From positions 124,001-188,000 of the forward strand of contig NZ_CP089312.1 in NCBI RefSeq assembly GCF_021545335.1: a DNA stretch of 64,000 bases. Direction: 5' to 3'. The number at the start of each line of letters is the position of its first letter. The first letter of the stretch is position 1. This document shows, piece after piece, positions 51,121-59,977 of the stretch. Source of the DNA: Streptomyces sp. GQFP (GTDB lineage Bacteria; Actinomycetota; Actinomycetes; Streptomycetales; Streptomycetaceae). The translations under genes were made by a program, and so were the position numbers. Below the pieces are notes generated by a model, which saw only the letters and a program-made list of their open reading frames with translations, did not search any database and had not been told where the DNA came from.

Positions 51121-51948
51121 TCAGACGGGCCTGTGTGCCACCACGGCGAACATCGTCACCGACATGTGCAGCGCGCCCCGCTCCGCCGCCTCGGTCAGAT
51201 CCGCGTACAGGCGGTCGCGCTGGGCGTCGGTCATCAGTCCGCTCCGTACGCTCGACTCGGCCATCATGCGGACCAGCGGCCAGGTCACCGTCCCGCTGTC
51301 CTGGATCAGCGCCTGCGAGCCCTGGTCGTCGACCACCAGCCCCGCGTCGGTCAGCTGGCTCAGCAGCCGGCGCCCGGAGTACGGGTTGGCCGCCATGGCC
51401 AGGACTCCCGCCGTCAGCGCGGCCACTGTGTCGGGGTCACCGGGGTGTAGGAGGGCGGTCCCCCAGTCGGAGTCGATGAGCGCCACCCGGCCGCCGGGCC
51501 GCAGGACCCGCGCGATCTCCCCGACGGCCTTGTCCGGCTCGGACAGGTGTTGCAGGACCCGCTCGCACCAGACCACGTCCACCGTGGCATCGGGCACCGG
51601 GAGGACTAGCGCGTCACCGTCCAGGAAGCGGGCCGGGCTGCCGGCCGCGGTCGCCCGCCGCTCGGCGACCTCGCGCATCACGGGATTCGCCTCGATGCCC
51701 AGCGCGTCGCCGGACGGGGCCACGGCCGCCGCCAGGGCCAGCGTCTGCGTTCCCGTGCCGCTTCCGACGTCGATCACGTGTTCGCCCGGACGCGGGTCGA
51801 GCGCGTTCTGTGCCCAGGCGCGCAGTCGTCGTACGCCATCGGCCGCGTCCTGTGCGTCCAGGCCCTCAACGAGCCTGTCCACGTCCGCCGTGGCGAAGTT
51901 GCGGGCGTGGAACTCCGAGGTGGGCCGGATATCAGATGTTTCCCCCAT
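51121..51948 (-). CDS. SAM-dependent methyltransferase (class I)
   Basis: A 275-residue UbiE/UbiG-like methyltransferase: HVIDVGSGTGTQTLALAAA (motif I), ALGIEANPVMREVAE (acidic residue after strand 2), FLDGDALVLPVPDATVDVVW (motif II), EIARVLRPGGRVALIDSDWG (post II/III). The C-terminal third includes WPLVRMMAESSVRSGLMTDAQ. Substrate unknown. The ATG at 51948 is chosen; 51957 is an alternative without better ribosome binding site. Confidence 0.92.
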   Translation of the reverse strand: MGETSDIRPTSEFHARNFATADVDRLVEGLDAQDAADGVRRLRAWAQNALDPRPGEHVIDVGSGTGTQTLALAAAVAPSGDALGIEANPVMREVAERRATAAGSPARFLDGDALVLPVPDATVDVVWCERVLQHLSEPDKAVGEIARVLRPGGRVALIDSDWGTALLHPGDPDTVAALTAGVLAMAANPYSGRRLLSQLTDAGLVVDDQGSQALIQDSGTVTWPLVRMMAESSVRSGLMTDAQRDRLYADLTEAAERGALHMSVTMFAVVAHRPV

Positions 51949-51966
51949 GCGGCCCACTCTAGGCAG

Positions 51967-52353
51967 TCAGGTCCGGCCCGAGCCACCGCTCCCGAAAGAG
52001 CCGCTGTTGCCGGGCGACCAGCGCGGGCGGGTCTGGTCCTCGCCGCGTTTGGTGCCGGAGGGGTGGAGGTTGTGCGGCCTGAGGCGCTCGTCCTCGTCCG
52101 AGGTGTGCGGCACCTCGTTGGGTTCGCGCCGCTCGCTCTGCTCGTGCACCGCCCCGGAGTCCGGCAGCCTGGGCTGCTCGTCCGGCCTTGGCCGGGGCGC
52201 CTCCGCGTCCTTCACCCGCACTCCGAACCGGACGGCCCAGATCAGCAGGCCCGCCACGATCAAGCCACCGGCGAAGGCGGCGATCACATTGAGTACGTCG
52301 CTCGATGCGGCGAGTACCTGTCCCGTGTCTGCTGCTGCTCGTGCCGTGTCCAT
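51967..52353 (-). CDS. DUF6479-family small membrane protein
   Basis: A 128-residue protein. One N-terminal membrane helix (SSDVLNVIAAFAGGLIVAGLLIWAVRFG) is followed by a charged, disordered Pro/Glu/Arg tail ending in a Gly/Ser-rich stretch. This is the plan of DUF6479 proteins of Streptomyces, of unknown function. The ATG at 52353 is used; the longer frame to 52566 has no coding character. The stretch 52354-52641 (288 bases) upstream shows no gene. Confidence 0.82.
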   Translation of the reverse strand: MDTARAAADTGQVLAASSDVLNVIAAFAGGLIVAGLLIWAVRFGVRVKDAEAPRPRPDEQPRLPDSGAVHEQSERREPNEVPHTSDEDERLRPHNLHPSGTKRGEDQTRPRWSPGNSGSFGSGGSGRT

Positions 52354-52641
52354 GGCCGCCGAGTGCCCACGAAACCGTCGGCTACTCACGCGGCCCACCC
52401 GAACCCGGCGTACGGGGGTGAATGCCTCGGGCGCGGGAAACGGCCGGACCCCCGTGCCGGCCGCGCCCCCGCACCCGCGGGTCCCGAGGGCCGTTTCCGG
52501 CCGGGCACCCGCCATGGGCACCGGCGCCCGGGCACACCTCTCGGGGAGGCGCGCGTATCGGAGCACCGGCGTCCAGATGAACCTACGCGCGTCGAGTCGC
52601 GGTGTGTATCTCGCCGGTGCCCTCTCTTGTGCGCCGAGGAC

Positions 52642-54186
52642 TCACTCGTGCACGGTCACGTCCGGATGGTCCCGCTTCGCCCGGCCGACGGCGGGTTCGT
52701 CGAGGTCGCCGAGGGCCAGATGGGCGAGGACGACCTCGTACAGGTCGCTGCCGCCGGCGAGGAGCTGGCGTTCGAGGACGGGTTCCGCGCTGCGTACGTG
52801 GTCGCGCACGGTCTGCGCGTGGATGCCGAGCATCTGTGCGGTGCGTTCCGCGTTGCCGCCGGCGGCGATCCAGGTGCGGACGGTCCGCCGCAGGTCCCGG
52901 GTGTCCGAGGTGAGGCGGCCGACGAGGCTGTCCGCCCAGACCAGGAGCGGGTCCGTGCGCAGCAGTTCGGTCAGTCCGGTCGGCGGCACCATGGGCGGGC
53001 GCGGTTCGTCCGGGACGGCGGCCTCGTTGTTCAGGGCCAGTTGGACGGCGGCCCGGGTGGTGAGGTCCGCGAAGTCGGCGTCGAGCATGCCTTCCACGCG
53101 TTCCATCCGGGCGCGCACGGTGTTGCGGCTGACGCCGAGGATGATCGCCGCCTTGACGGCGGTGAACGAGAAGCCGAGGCGGGTGGTGGCGAGGAGTTCG
53201 GCGCGGGTGTGGTGGGGCAGGTCGTCGAGCGGCTTCAGCAGCCGGTCGGCCCAGCCGCGCAGGGCGACGGGGTTCATCAGCCGCTCGGGGTGGGTGCGTT
53301 CGGCGTACACGGCGGCCCGGTCCGGGCGGAAGCGGGCCACGGCGAGGGCGCTGACGGCCTGTCCGTACGCCGTGACGGTCTGGACCAGGTTCTGCCGGAC
53401 GCTGCCGCCGATGAACGTGTCGGGTCGTTCGCCGACGAGCGAGCGCAGTGCCGTGCCCGCCTTCTCCTGGCCCCGGTTGACCGGCGCCACGACGATCAGA
53501 TGCTCGTCCACGGCCGGGCAGCGGACGATGAGCGCGTGTCCCTCGGTCGCCGCCTGGCACTCCTCGGCCAGGTCGTCACGTCGTGCGGCGTGGACTTCCA
53601 GCACGTAGACGCAGGCGGAGTCGGTGTCGAACAGACCCGGCCAGAAGCCGGCGGCGACCCGGCGGGCCGCGATGATGTCGCCCACCATCAGCAGCTGGAG
53701 GATGGCGAGCCGGAGGTCCGAGGTCGCCCGGTCGAGCCGGCGTTCGGCGCTGATCGTCTCGCGTTCCCGCAGGAGCACTTCGAGCACCCAGACCGTGCGG
53801 GCGACGATGTCGGTGGCCCGCCGGTCGAAGGGCCGGCTGCGGGCCACCGCGAGGACGCCCTTGGTGACGGGGTGGCCGAGTCCGGCCAGCCGGACATGAC
53901 GTCCCTGGGCGTGCACCGCCGCAGAAGCGATTCTGCCCGTGGCCACGTCCATCACGAGGTCGTCGGCGGCGGGCAGCCGGTCACCTGCGAGGAGGGTGCC
54001 GGTGACGTCCTGGAGGGAGACCTCCGCGTCGATGGTTGCGGCGAGCCAGGCGGCCACCCTGCCGATGTCACGGGCGGCCGGCCGCAGTTGGTCGAGGAGT
54101 TCGTCCGCCCAGCTGCCGGAGGCGCCTACGCCGTCGTGCCCGTAGTCGGTCCTGCTGCCTGCCACGACGCCTCTCCCCTGGTCCAT
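52642..54186 (-). CDS. PucR-like regulator with two C-terminal helix-turn-helix regions
   Basis: A 514-residue regulator. N-terminal sensing half (about 20-260) with DEVSLQDVTGTLLAGDRLP-like GAF/PucR character, then a GGDEF-like middle (RPDTFIGGSVRQ, AVSALAVARFRPD). The first helix-turn-helix is FTAVKAAIILGVSRNTVRARM (about residues 350-375); a second near the C-terminus is NAERTAQMLGIHAQTVRDHV. Typical PucR/CdaR proteins have one. Effector unknown. The ATG at 54186 follows AGAAGCGGTG. It is divergent from the YciO gene with a spacer of 58 bases. Confidence 0.85.
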   Translation of the reverse strand: MDQGRGVVAGSRTDYGHDGVGASGSWADELLDQLRPAARDIGRVAAWLAATIDAEVSLQDVTGTLLAGDRLPAADDLVMDVATGRIASAAVHAQGRHVRLAGLGHPVTKGVLAVARSRPFDRRATDIVARTVWVLEVLLRERETISAERRLDRATSDLRLAILQLLMVGDIIAARRVAAGFWPGLFDTDSACVYVLEVHAARRDDLAEECQAATEGHALIVRCPAVDEHLIVVAPVNRGQEKAGTALRSLVGERPDTFIGGSVRQNLVQTVTAYGQAVSALAVARFRPDRAAVYAERTHPERLMNPVALRGWADRLLKPLDDLPHHTRAELLATTRLGFSFTAVKAAIILGVSRNTVRARMERVEGMLDADFADLTTRAAVQLALNNEAAVPDEPRPPMVPPTGLTELLRTDPLLVWADSLVGRLTSDTRDLRRTVRTWIAAGGNAERTAQMLGIHAQTVRDHVRSAEPVLERQLLAGGSDLYEVVLAHLALGDLDEPAVGRAKRDHPDVTVHE

Positions 54187-54244
54187 CACGTTCACACCGC
54201 TTCTCGGTCCGGAATTTACCTCACGGAGGGCATAGGCTCGGCGG

Positions 54245-54865
54245 ATGGCAAGGTACTTCGACGTCCATCCCGACAACCCGCAGCCCCGCACGATCAGTCA
54301 GGTGGCCGACAGCATCCGCTCCGGTGCGCTGATCGCGTATCCGACGGACTCCTGCTTCGCGCTGGGCTGTCAGCTCGGCAGCCGTGACGGCATCGACCGT
54401 ATCCGGTCGATCCGGCAGCTCGACGACCGTCACCACTTCACTCTCGTGTGCCGGGACTTCGCCCAGCTCGGCCAGTTCGTGCAGGTCGACAACGACGTGT
54501 TCCGGGCCGTGAAGGCGTCCACGCCGGGCAGTTACACGTTCATTCTCCCGGCGACGCGCGAGGTGCCGCGCAAGCTGCTGCACCCGAAGAAGAAGACCGT
54601 CGGCGTGCGCATCCCCGACCACACGGTCGCGCAGGCCCTGTTGGCCGAGCTGGGCGAACCGCTCCTGTCCAGCACCCTCCTCCTTCCCGACGAGAAGGAT
54701 CCGCTGACGCAGGGCTGGGAGATCAAGGAGCGGCTCGACCATGTCCTGGACGCGGTCGTCGACTCCGGCGACTGCGGCACGGAGCCGACGACGGTCATCG
54801 ACTTCTCCAGCGGCGAGGCCGAGATCGTCCGCCGGGGCGCGGGCGACACGTCACGGTTCGAGTGA
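54245..54865 (+). CDS. YciO/Sua5/YrdC-family protein (threonylcarbamoyl-AMP synthase-like)
   Basis: A 206-residue YrdC-fold protein. Seen are GALIAYPTDSCFALGCQL (nucleotide and substrate strand), HHFTLVCRDFAQLGQFV, PGSYTFILPATREVPRKLL, KKKTVGVRIPDH and LLSSTLLLP. The spacing is that of the YciO branch; the true Sua5/TsaC makes threonylcarbamoyl-AMP for tRNA t6A, and YciO-type activity is weaker and less understood. A short 3' overlap (15 bases) with the ROK kinase gene is tail to tail. Confidence 0.92.
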   Translation: MARYFDVHPDNPQPRTISQVADSIRSGALIAYPTDSCFALGCQLGSRDGIDRIRSIRQLDDRHHFTLVCRDFAQLGQFVQVDNDVFRAVKASTPGSYTFILPATREVPRKLLHPKKKTVGVRIPDHTVAQALLAELGEPLLSSTLLLPDEKDPLTQGWEIKERLDHVLDAVVDSGDCGTEPTTVIDFSSGEAEIVRRGAGDTSRFE

Positions 54866-55807
54866 CGGCTCCCTGACCCCGTACGCCCCGAGTTCGTCCC
54901 GCGCGCGGGAGGCCGCCCCGACGGCCACGGCGTCGCTGCCGAGCCGGGCCCGTACGACGCTGACGGGCCGTCCGCTGACGGGCGGCTCAGCGGCGAGGGC
55001 AGCGTGGACGGCCGGTTCGAGCAGATGCCAGGCACGGCTGACACCGCCGCCGACGACGTAGACGGTGACGTCCACCAGCCCGGCGGTGATGAGAATCGCC
55101 CGGGCGAGGGCGGCCCCCGCCTCCTCGTAGACGACGGCGGCGTCGTGGTCACCGCCGTCCGCGGCTGCCGCGACCGCTTTCGCGGTGAGCCCGGCGCGTC
55201 CGGTGCGTTCCCCGTACCGCCGCCCGATCGCCCGCCCGGAGGCGAGTGTCTCCAGATGCCCACGGCCACCGCACGTACAGGGCAGGTCGCCGAAGCCGGG
55301 TACGTGCCCGATCTCCCCGGCGGCCCCGTGCGGACCCTCGTACAGCGCCCCGCCCATCCACAGCGCACCGCCGACCCCGGTGCCCAGCGTCATACCGAGC
55401 ACATGGGGTACGCCCGCCACGGCGCCCTTGGTCGCCTCGCCCCGCAGGAACGCGTTGACGTCGTTGTCGAGGTACGCCGGGACCCCGAGCGCGCCCCGGA
55501 CAGCCGCCGTCACCTCGAACCCGGCCCAGCCGTGGAAGGAGTCACTGACGACGAGCACACGCCCGGTGTCCGCGTCCACGATCCCCGCCGCACCGACCCC
55601 GACACCGAGCAACCGGGCCGGTGTCCGGGCGAGGAGCCCGGCGAGCGCGCCCAACGCCGCGTCGATCATGGCCTGCCCGCCGTGCGCCGCCGGGGTGGGC
55701 ACCTCGGCCCGAGCGAGAACCGCGAGGTCGGGCGCGCACAGCACGACCTGGGTGGTCGTCCCGCCGATGTCGACACCGGCGTAGACCTCAGGGAGGGGGA
55801 GGGTCAC
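54851..55807 (-). CDS. ROK-family sugar kinase
   Basis: A 318-residue kinase. The ATP phosphate-1 motif is VYAGVDIGGTTTQVVL, the catalytic Asp is in YLDNDVNAFLRGE, and the ROK motif is GAAGEIGHVPGFGDLPCTCGGRGHLE. In that motif the third zinc cysteine of CxCGxxGC is His (CTCGGRGH), a conservative metal ligand change. Phosphorylates glucose, N-acetylglucosamine or N-acetylmannosamine; substrate not decided. The GTG at 55807 overlaps a TGA at 55804 that ends a relic copy of the upstream transporter gene, implying original coupling to that operon. Confidence 0.9.
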   Translation of the reverse strand: MTLPLPEVYAGVDIGGTTTQVVLCAPDLAVLARAEVPTPAAHGGQAMIDAALGALAGLLARTPARLLGVGVGAAGIVDADTGRVLVVSDSFHGWAGFEVTAAVRGALGVPAYLDNDVNAFLRGEATKGAVAGVPHVLGMTLGTGVGGALWMGGALYEGPHGAAGEIGHVPGFGDLPCTCGGRGHLETLASGRAIGRRYGERTGRAGLTAKAVAAAADGGDHDAAVVYEEAGAALARAILITAGLVDVTVYVVGGGVSRAWHLLEPAVHAALAAEPPVSGRPVSVVRARLGSDAVAVGAASRARDELGAYGVREPSLEP

Positions 55808-55851
55808 GCGGTGGCCCCCGTTGCACTGGGGGTGGCGGTGGCCCGGCGTTG

Positions 55852-56339
55852 CGGGACCAGGTCGGGCACTGCGGCGATGAGGCGCGGGGTGCAGTCCGTA
55901 CCGAGACACCGGGAACTCGTCACGCCGAAGCCCTCCTTCCACCGCCCGCCGGGGCAGCCCGGTGCTCCGTCCGGCGCCGGCGCTGCGGAATCGGGTCGGG
56001 CACCGGGACCGCGGCGATCAGGCACCGGGCGCAGTCCGCGCCGGGGCGCAGGAGATTCGTCACGCCCAAGCCCCGTTCCGCCGAGGACAAGGGCAGCCCG
56101 GCATTCCGTGGGACACCGATGTTGCGGGACCGGCGCTGCGGAATCGGGTCGGGCACCGGGACCGCGGCGATCAGGCACCGGGCGCAGTCCGCGCCGGGGC
56201 GCAGGAGATTCGTCACGCCCAAGCCCCGTTCCGCCGAGGACGAGGGCGGCCCGGCATTCCGTGCGACGCCGACGTTGCGGGACCGGGGCTTCGCCGATGG
56301 GACGCCGGGCGTGGCCCGCACCGGGACGCAGAGAGGTCG
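55852..56339 (-). repeat. Tandem degenerate copies of the 3' end of the dipeptide ABC ATPase gene, 153-bp unit
   Basis: Two near-identical copies (55981-56133 and 56134-56286), a divergent copy (55852-55980) and a partial one (56287-56400 overlapping the gene end) lie behind the ATPase stop at 56340. Each carries the coding of the ATPase C-terminal LIAAVPVPDP followed by QRR. The unit of 153 bases equals 51 codons. The last copy ends with a TGA that overlaps the ROK kinase start. There is no other gene in the 532 bases 55808-56339. Confidence 0.85.
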
Positions 56340-58130
56340 TCATGCCGAGGTCCCCGTTCCGCCCACCGCCGACGCGGGCCGCCGTTGCATCCGACGATGG
56401 CGCTGCACCACCGGATCCGGCACCGGCACGGCCGCAATCAGGCGCCGTGTGTAGTCCGTGCCGGGGTGCAGGAGGGTCGTCTCCGTCGGGCCCTGTTCCT
56501 CGACCTGCCCCGCCCGCATCACGACCACGCGCTGTGCGAACTGCTGGACCACGGCGAGGTCGTGGGACACGAACAGGCAGGCGAAGCCCAGTTCGTCCTG
56601 GAGTTCGGTGATGACTTCGAGGACCGTCTGCTGGACGCTCACATCGAGGGCACTGGTCGGTTCGTCGGCCACCAGAAGCCGTGGTTCGAGGACGAGCGCG
56701 CGGGCCAGGCTGACCCTCTGCCGTTGCCCGCCGGACAGCTCGCGCGGGCCGCGCCCCGCCAACTCCCTTGGCAGGCGGACCCGTTCGAGCACCTCCGCCA
56801 CCCTCGCCCGGCGCTCCGCCGCCGGCATGCCCCTGCGGTGGACGCGCAGCGGCTCGGCGACGCATTCGCCGACGCTCATCCGGGCGTCCAGGGAGGCCAC
56901 CGGGTCCTGGAGGACCACACCGACCCCGGCCAGCAGGGCGCGCCTTGCGCGTCCCCGGGCCCGGCCCAGGTCGGTGCCGAAGAGCGCGACCGAGCCGGAC
57001 GTCGGCGGGACAAGGCCGAGGGCGACCCGGGCGGCCGTCGACTTGCCGGAGCCGGACTCGCCGACCAGGCCCACGGTTTCGCCGGGGGCGACGGTGAGGG
57101 AGACGTCCTGGAGGGCCCGTACGGCACGGCGGCCTCGGCCGAAGTGGACGGAGATGTCCCGGAGTTCGACCACCGGAGGGGCGGTGGGGACCCCGGGTGC
57201 CGCCGCAGGCGCATCTCCCGGATCGGCGACCGTCAGTCTCTTGGGACCGGCGCCCGGGAGCCGCTCCGGGCCGTCCCCCGACTCAGCCACCGTCATGCCC
57301 TCGGAGCCAGAACCGGAGAACCGCCCCAGTCCCTCCCCCGACTCAGCAACCCTGAGTCGCGGCACAGCCGACAGCAATCGGCGCGTGTACTCGTGCGCGG
57401 GGCGCAGCAGCACCTCCTCGACCGGTCCCGTCTCGACGATCTCCCCCTGAAGCATCACGGCGACCCGGTCGGCGAAGTCCGCGACCACGCCCATGTTGTG
57501 CGTGACGAGCAGGACGCCGGTGCCGGAGTCGGCGGCCAGGGCGCGCAGGAGGTCGAGGATCTCGGCCTGGACGGTGACGTCGAGGGCGGTGGTCGGTTCG
57601 TCGGCGATGAGCAGGCCGGGCGAGTTGGCGATGGCCATGGCGATGACGACGCGTTGGCGCTGGCCGCCGGACAGTTGGAAGGGGAAGGCGGAGGCCCGCT
57701 GTTCGGGGTCGGGGATGCCGACGCGGCGCAGGAGGGCGATCGCTTCCGCCGCGGCCTCCTTGGCGGAGACGGGGCGATGGTTGCGTACGACCTCGGCGAT
57801 CTGCGCGCCGATCCGGGTGAGCGGGTCGAGGGCGGTGGCGGGTTCCTGGAACACCATCGACGCCGTACGGCCACGCAGGCGGGACAGGTCGGCCTCGCCG
57901 GCGCCGACGACGTCCACTCCCCCGATGTCGACCCGGCCCGACGCCCGGGCGTTGCCCGACAACAGCCCCAGGGCGGCGAGCGCGACCGTCGACTTGCCGG
58001 AGCCCGACTCGCCGACGAGGGCGAGGGTTTCACCGGGGCGGACGTGCAGCGACACCTCGCGGACGGCGGGTACGTCGCCGGTCTCCGTGGTGAAGGTGAC
58101 GTCCAGGTTCTCGATCTCCAGGATGTTCAT
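56340..58130 (-). CDS. Dipeptide/oligopeptide ABC transporter, fused double ATPase (DppD-DppF type)
   Basis: A 596-residue protein with two complete nucleotide-binding domains. Domain 1 (about 1-255): Walker A GESGSGKST, signature LSGGQRQR, Walker B LLIADEPTTALD. Domain 2 (about 320-575): GESGSGKST, LSGGQRQR, LLVADEPTSALD. After each comes the oligopeptide-specific tail (EYTRRLLSAVP, DYTRRLIAAVPVPDP). Energises uptake through the permeases encoded upstream. ATG at 58130 overlaps the DppC-like stop (ATGA). The linker holds a 20-residue tandem repeat, and the C-terminus beyond the second tail (32 residues) is unusual and probably derived from the downstream repeat array. Confidence 0.94.
   Translation of the reverse strand: MNILEIENLDVTFTTETGDVPAVREVSLHVRPGETLALVGESGSGKSTVALAALGLLSGNARASGRVDIGGVDVVGAGEADLSRLRGRTASMVFQEPATALDPLTRIGAQIAEVVRNHRPVSAKEAAAEAIALLRRVGIPDPEQRASAFPFQLSGGQRQRVVIAMAIANSPGLLIADEPTTALDVTVQAEILDLLRALAADSGTGVLLVTHNMGVVADFADRVAVMLQGEIVETGPVEEVLLRPAHEYTRRLLSAVPRLRVAESGEGLGRFSGSGSEGMTVAESGDGPERLPGAGPKRLTVADPGDAPAAAPGVPTAPPVVELRDISVHFGRGRRAVRALQDVSLTVAPGETVGLVGESGSGKSTAARVALGLVPPTSGSVALFGTDLGRARGRARRALLAGVGVVLQDPVASLDARMSVGECVAEPLRVHRRGMPAAERRARVAEVLERVRLPRELAGRGPRELSGGQRQRVSLARALVLEPRLLVADEPTSALDVSVQQTVLEVITELQDELGFACLFVSHDLAVVQQFAQRVVVMRAGQVEEQGPTETTLLHPGTDYTRRLIAAVPVPDPVVQRHRRMQRRPASAVGGTGTSA
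57211..57365 (-). repeat. 60-bp tandem repeat inside the ATPase linker (three copies)
   Basis: A period of 60 bases (20 codons) is seen at about 57221, 57281 and 57341 (plus-strand phase ACTCAG or GATCGG). It codes for three similar units read VAESGEGLGRF, VAESGDGPERL and VADPGD with Gly/Ser/Pro between them. The array remains in frame and lengthens the flexible linker between the two ATPase domains. Confidence 0.75.
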
Positions 58131-59011
58131 CCACGCCCCTTGACGTCGAAGGCGTCGCGCAGCCCGTCGCCGATCGCGTTGAACGCGCAGACGACGAGGA
58201 TGATGGCGAGGCCCGGCGGAACGATGAGCCACCAGCGGCCCGAGTACGCGGCGGTGAGGCCGGCCGACAGCATGCCGCCCCAGTCGGTCGACGGCGGCTG
58301 GACACCGAGCCCGAGATAGGAGACGTACGCGACGAGCAGGATCGCATCGGCGACCTGGAAGGTGGCCGCGACGACGATCGTCGACACCGAGTTGGGCAGG
58401 ATGTGCCGGGCGATGGCGCGGGCGTGAGTGCCGCCGATCGCGCGCAGGGTGAGGACGTAGTCCCGATTCTTCAGGGTCAGGGTTTCCGCTCTGATCAGGC
58501 GGGACGGTACGAGCCACGACACCAGGCCCAGGATGACGATCAGGCCCAGGGTGTCCGGAGTCGTGATCGCGGAGACCACGAGCAGGATGAACAGCGCCGG
58601 GATCGCGATGCCAGCGTCGACGACCCGCATCATCACCGCGTCGATCCAGCCGCCCGCGTACCCCGCGACCGCGCCCCACAACGTGCCGATGACGGTGGCG
58701 AGGATCCCGGCGGCGAGCCCGACGAGGAGGGACACCTTCCCGCCGTACATCAGTCGCCCGAGTTCGTCGTGGCCGACGGCGTCCGTGCCGAGCCAATGGG
58801 AGCCGTTCGGGGCGAGGTTGACCTGGGTGAGGTCGGTGTGGGTCTGGTCGGTGGAGTAGAGGAGCGGGCCCACGAAGCAGAAGAGGAGGAAGAGGACGAC
58901 CACTGCCAGTCCGGCGACCGCGAGTCGGTTGCGTGTGAACCGGCGTAGCGGCAGGCGGTATCCGGCGACCGCCTCCGTCGGTGGGGTCGTCGTTTGCAGT
59001 ACGGCGCTCAT
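58127..59011 (-). CDS. Dipeptide/oligopeptide ABC transporter permease (DppC type)
   Basis: A 294-residue permease. N-terminal cytoplasmic segment RLPLRRFTRNRLAVAGL leads into helix 1; HWLGTDAVGHDELGRLMYGG is the signature of the DppC/OppC branch; the EAA loop reads LTLRAIGGTHARAIARHILPN. Six helices expected. ATG at 59011 overlaps the DppB-like stop as ATGA, and its own stop overlaps the ATPase start in the same way. Confidence 0.94.
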   Translation of the reverse strand: MSAVLQTTTPPTEAVAGYRLPLRRFTRNRLAVAGLAVVVLFLLFCFVGPLLYSTDQTHTDLTQVNLAPNGSHWLGTDAVGHDELGRLMYGGKVSLLVGLAAGILATVIGTLWGAVAGYAGGWIDAVMMRVVDAGIAIPALFILLVVSAITTPDTLGLIVILGLVSWLVPSRLIRAETLTLKNRDYVLTLRAIGGTHARAIARHILPNSVSTIVVAATFQVADAILLVAYVSYLGLGVQPPSTDWGGMLSAGLTAAYSGRWWLIVPPGLAIILVVCAFNAIGDGLRDAFDVKGRG

Positions 59012-59967
59012 GCTCGGCCTGCCTTCACTCGGGGGTCGACCAGTCGCTGCGCGATGTCGGCGAGCAGCGTGCCGACTACGGTCGCGACCGAAATGACGAG
59101 GACACAGCCGAGCAGCACCGGATAGTCGGAGGACTGGGCCGCGCTCCAGAACAGCAGCCCCATTCCCGGGTAGTTGAAGAGCTGCTCGACGACGAGGGCG
59201 CCGCCGAAGAGCACGGGCACGTAGTAGCCGAGCATCGCGACGACGGGCGTGAGGGAGTTGCGGAAGACGTGCCGGCGCAGGATGGCGCCCTGTCGTGAGC
59301 CACCGGCCCGCGCGGTGCGGACGTAGTCCTCGGAGAGGTTCTCCAGAGTCGCGGCACGCATGTAGCGGCTGAAGACGGCGACCATCGAGGCGGCGCCGGC
59401 GACGACCGGCAGGACCAACGCGTTCGGCTGGGAGAGGACTTGCCCAAGCGTCTCGCCCTGAGGTGCCTGGGACGGGAACCAGGGCAGCAGTTGGGTGAAG
59501 ACCAGCACCAGGATCAGGCCGAGGAAGTACACGGGTGTCGCGTACGCGACGAAGCCGAGCGTGGTGATGACGTAGTCGACGGGCTTGTTGCGCCGGACCG
59601 CCTGCCACATGCCGAGCGGGATCGCGAGCAGCAGCCCGACGAACGCGGACAGGACTGTGAGGACGAGGGTCTTGGGCAGGCGCTGCTCGATGAGGGTGGA
59701 GACGGATTCGTTGAGGGTGTACGAGGTGCCCAGGTCGCCGTGGAGCAGGGTGCCCAGGTAGTGGACGTACTGGACGGGCAGCGCCTGGTCCAGGCGCTGT
59801 TCGTGGTTGAAGGCGGCGATCTGCTGGGCGGTGGCCTGCGGGCCGAGGATCCCGCGTGCGGGACCCCCGGGCAGCGCGTGCAGGAGGCAGAAGACCACCA
59901 CGGTCACGATGAGGATCACCGCGAGTGCCTGGAGGATCCGCCGGGTCAGGTAGAGAAAGGTGTCCAT
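59008..59967 (-). CDS. Dipeptide/oligopeptide ABC transporter permease (DppB type)
   Basis: A 319-residue permease opening MDTFLYLTRRILQALAVILI with the usual first helix, the DppB-branch large extracytoplasmic region (HEQRLDQALPVQYVHYLGTL, HGDLGTSY), and the EAA loop YVRTARAGGSRQGAILRRHV. It forms the heterodimer with the DppC-like protein. The start lies 10 bases after the binding-protein stop. Confidence 0.94.
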   Translation of the reverse strand: MDTFLYLTRRILQALAVILIVTVVVFCLLHALPGGPARGILGPQATAQQIAAFNHEQRLDQALPVQYVHYLGTLLHGDLGTSYTLNESVSTLIEQRLPKTLVLTVLSAFVGLLLAIPLGMWQAVRRNKPVDYVITTLGFVAYATPVYFLGLILVLVFTQLLPWFPSQAPQGETLGQVLSQPNALVLPVVAGAASMVAVFSRYMRAATLENLSEDYVRTARAGGSRQGAILRRHVFRNSLTPVVAMLGYYVPVLFGGALVVEQLFNYPGMGLLFWSAAQSSDYPVLLGCVLVISVATVVGTLLADIAQRLVDPRVKAGRA

Positions 59968-59977
59968 GCGAGGGGCC

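Noticed and set aside
55852..56286. CRISPR array
   Set aside because: The repeats are 153 bases long, adjacent and without spacers, and derive from a coding region.
55804..56865. A 353-residue minus frame running through the repeat array
   Set aside because: Its upstream half is a shadow of the ATPase gene; only the last copy of the repeat is coding-like in that frame.
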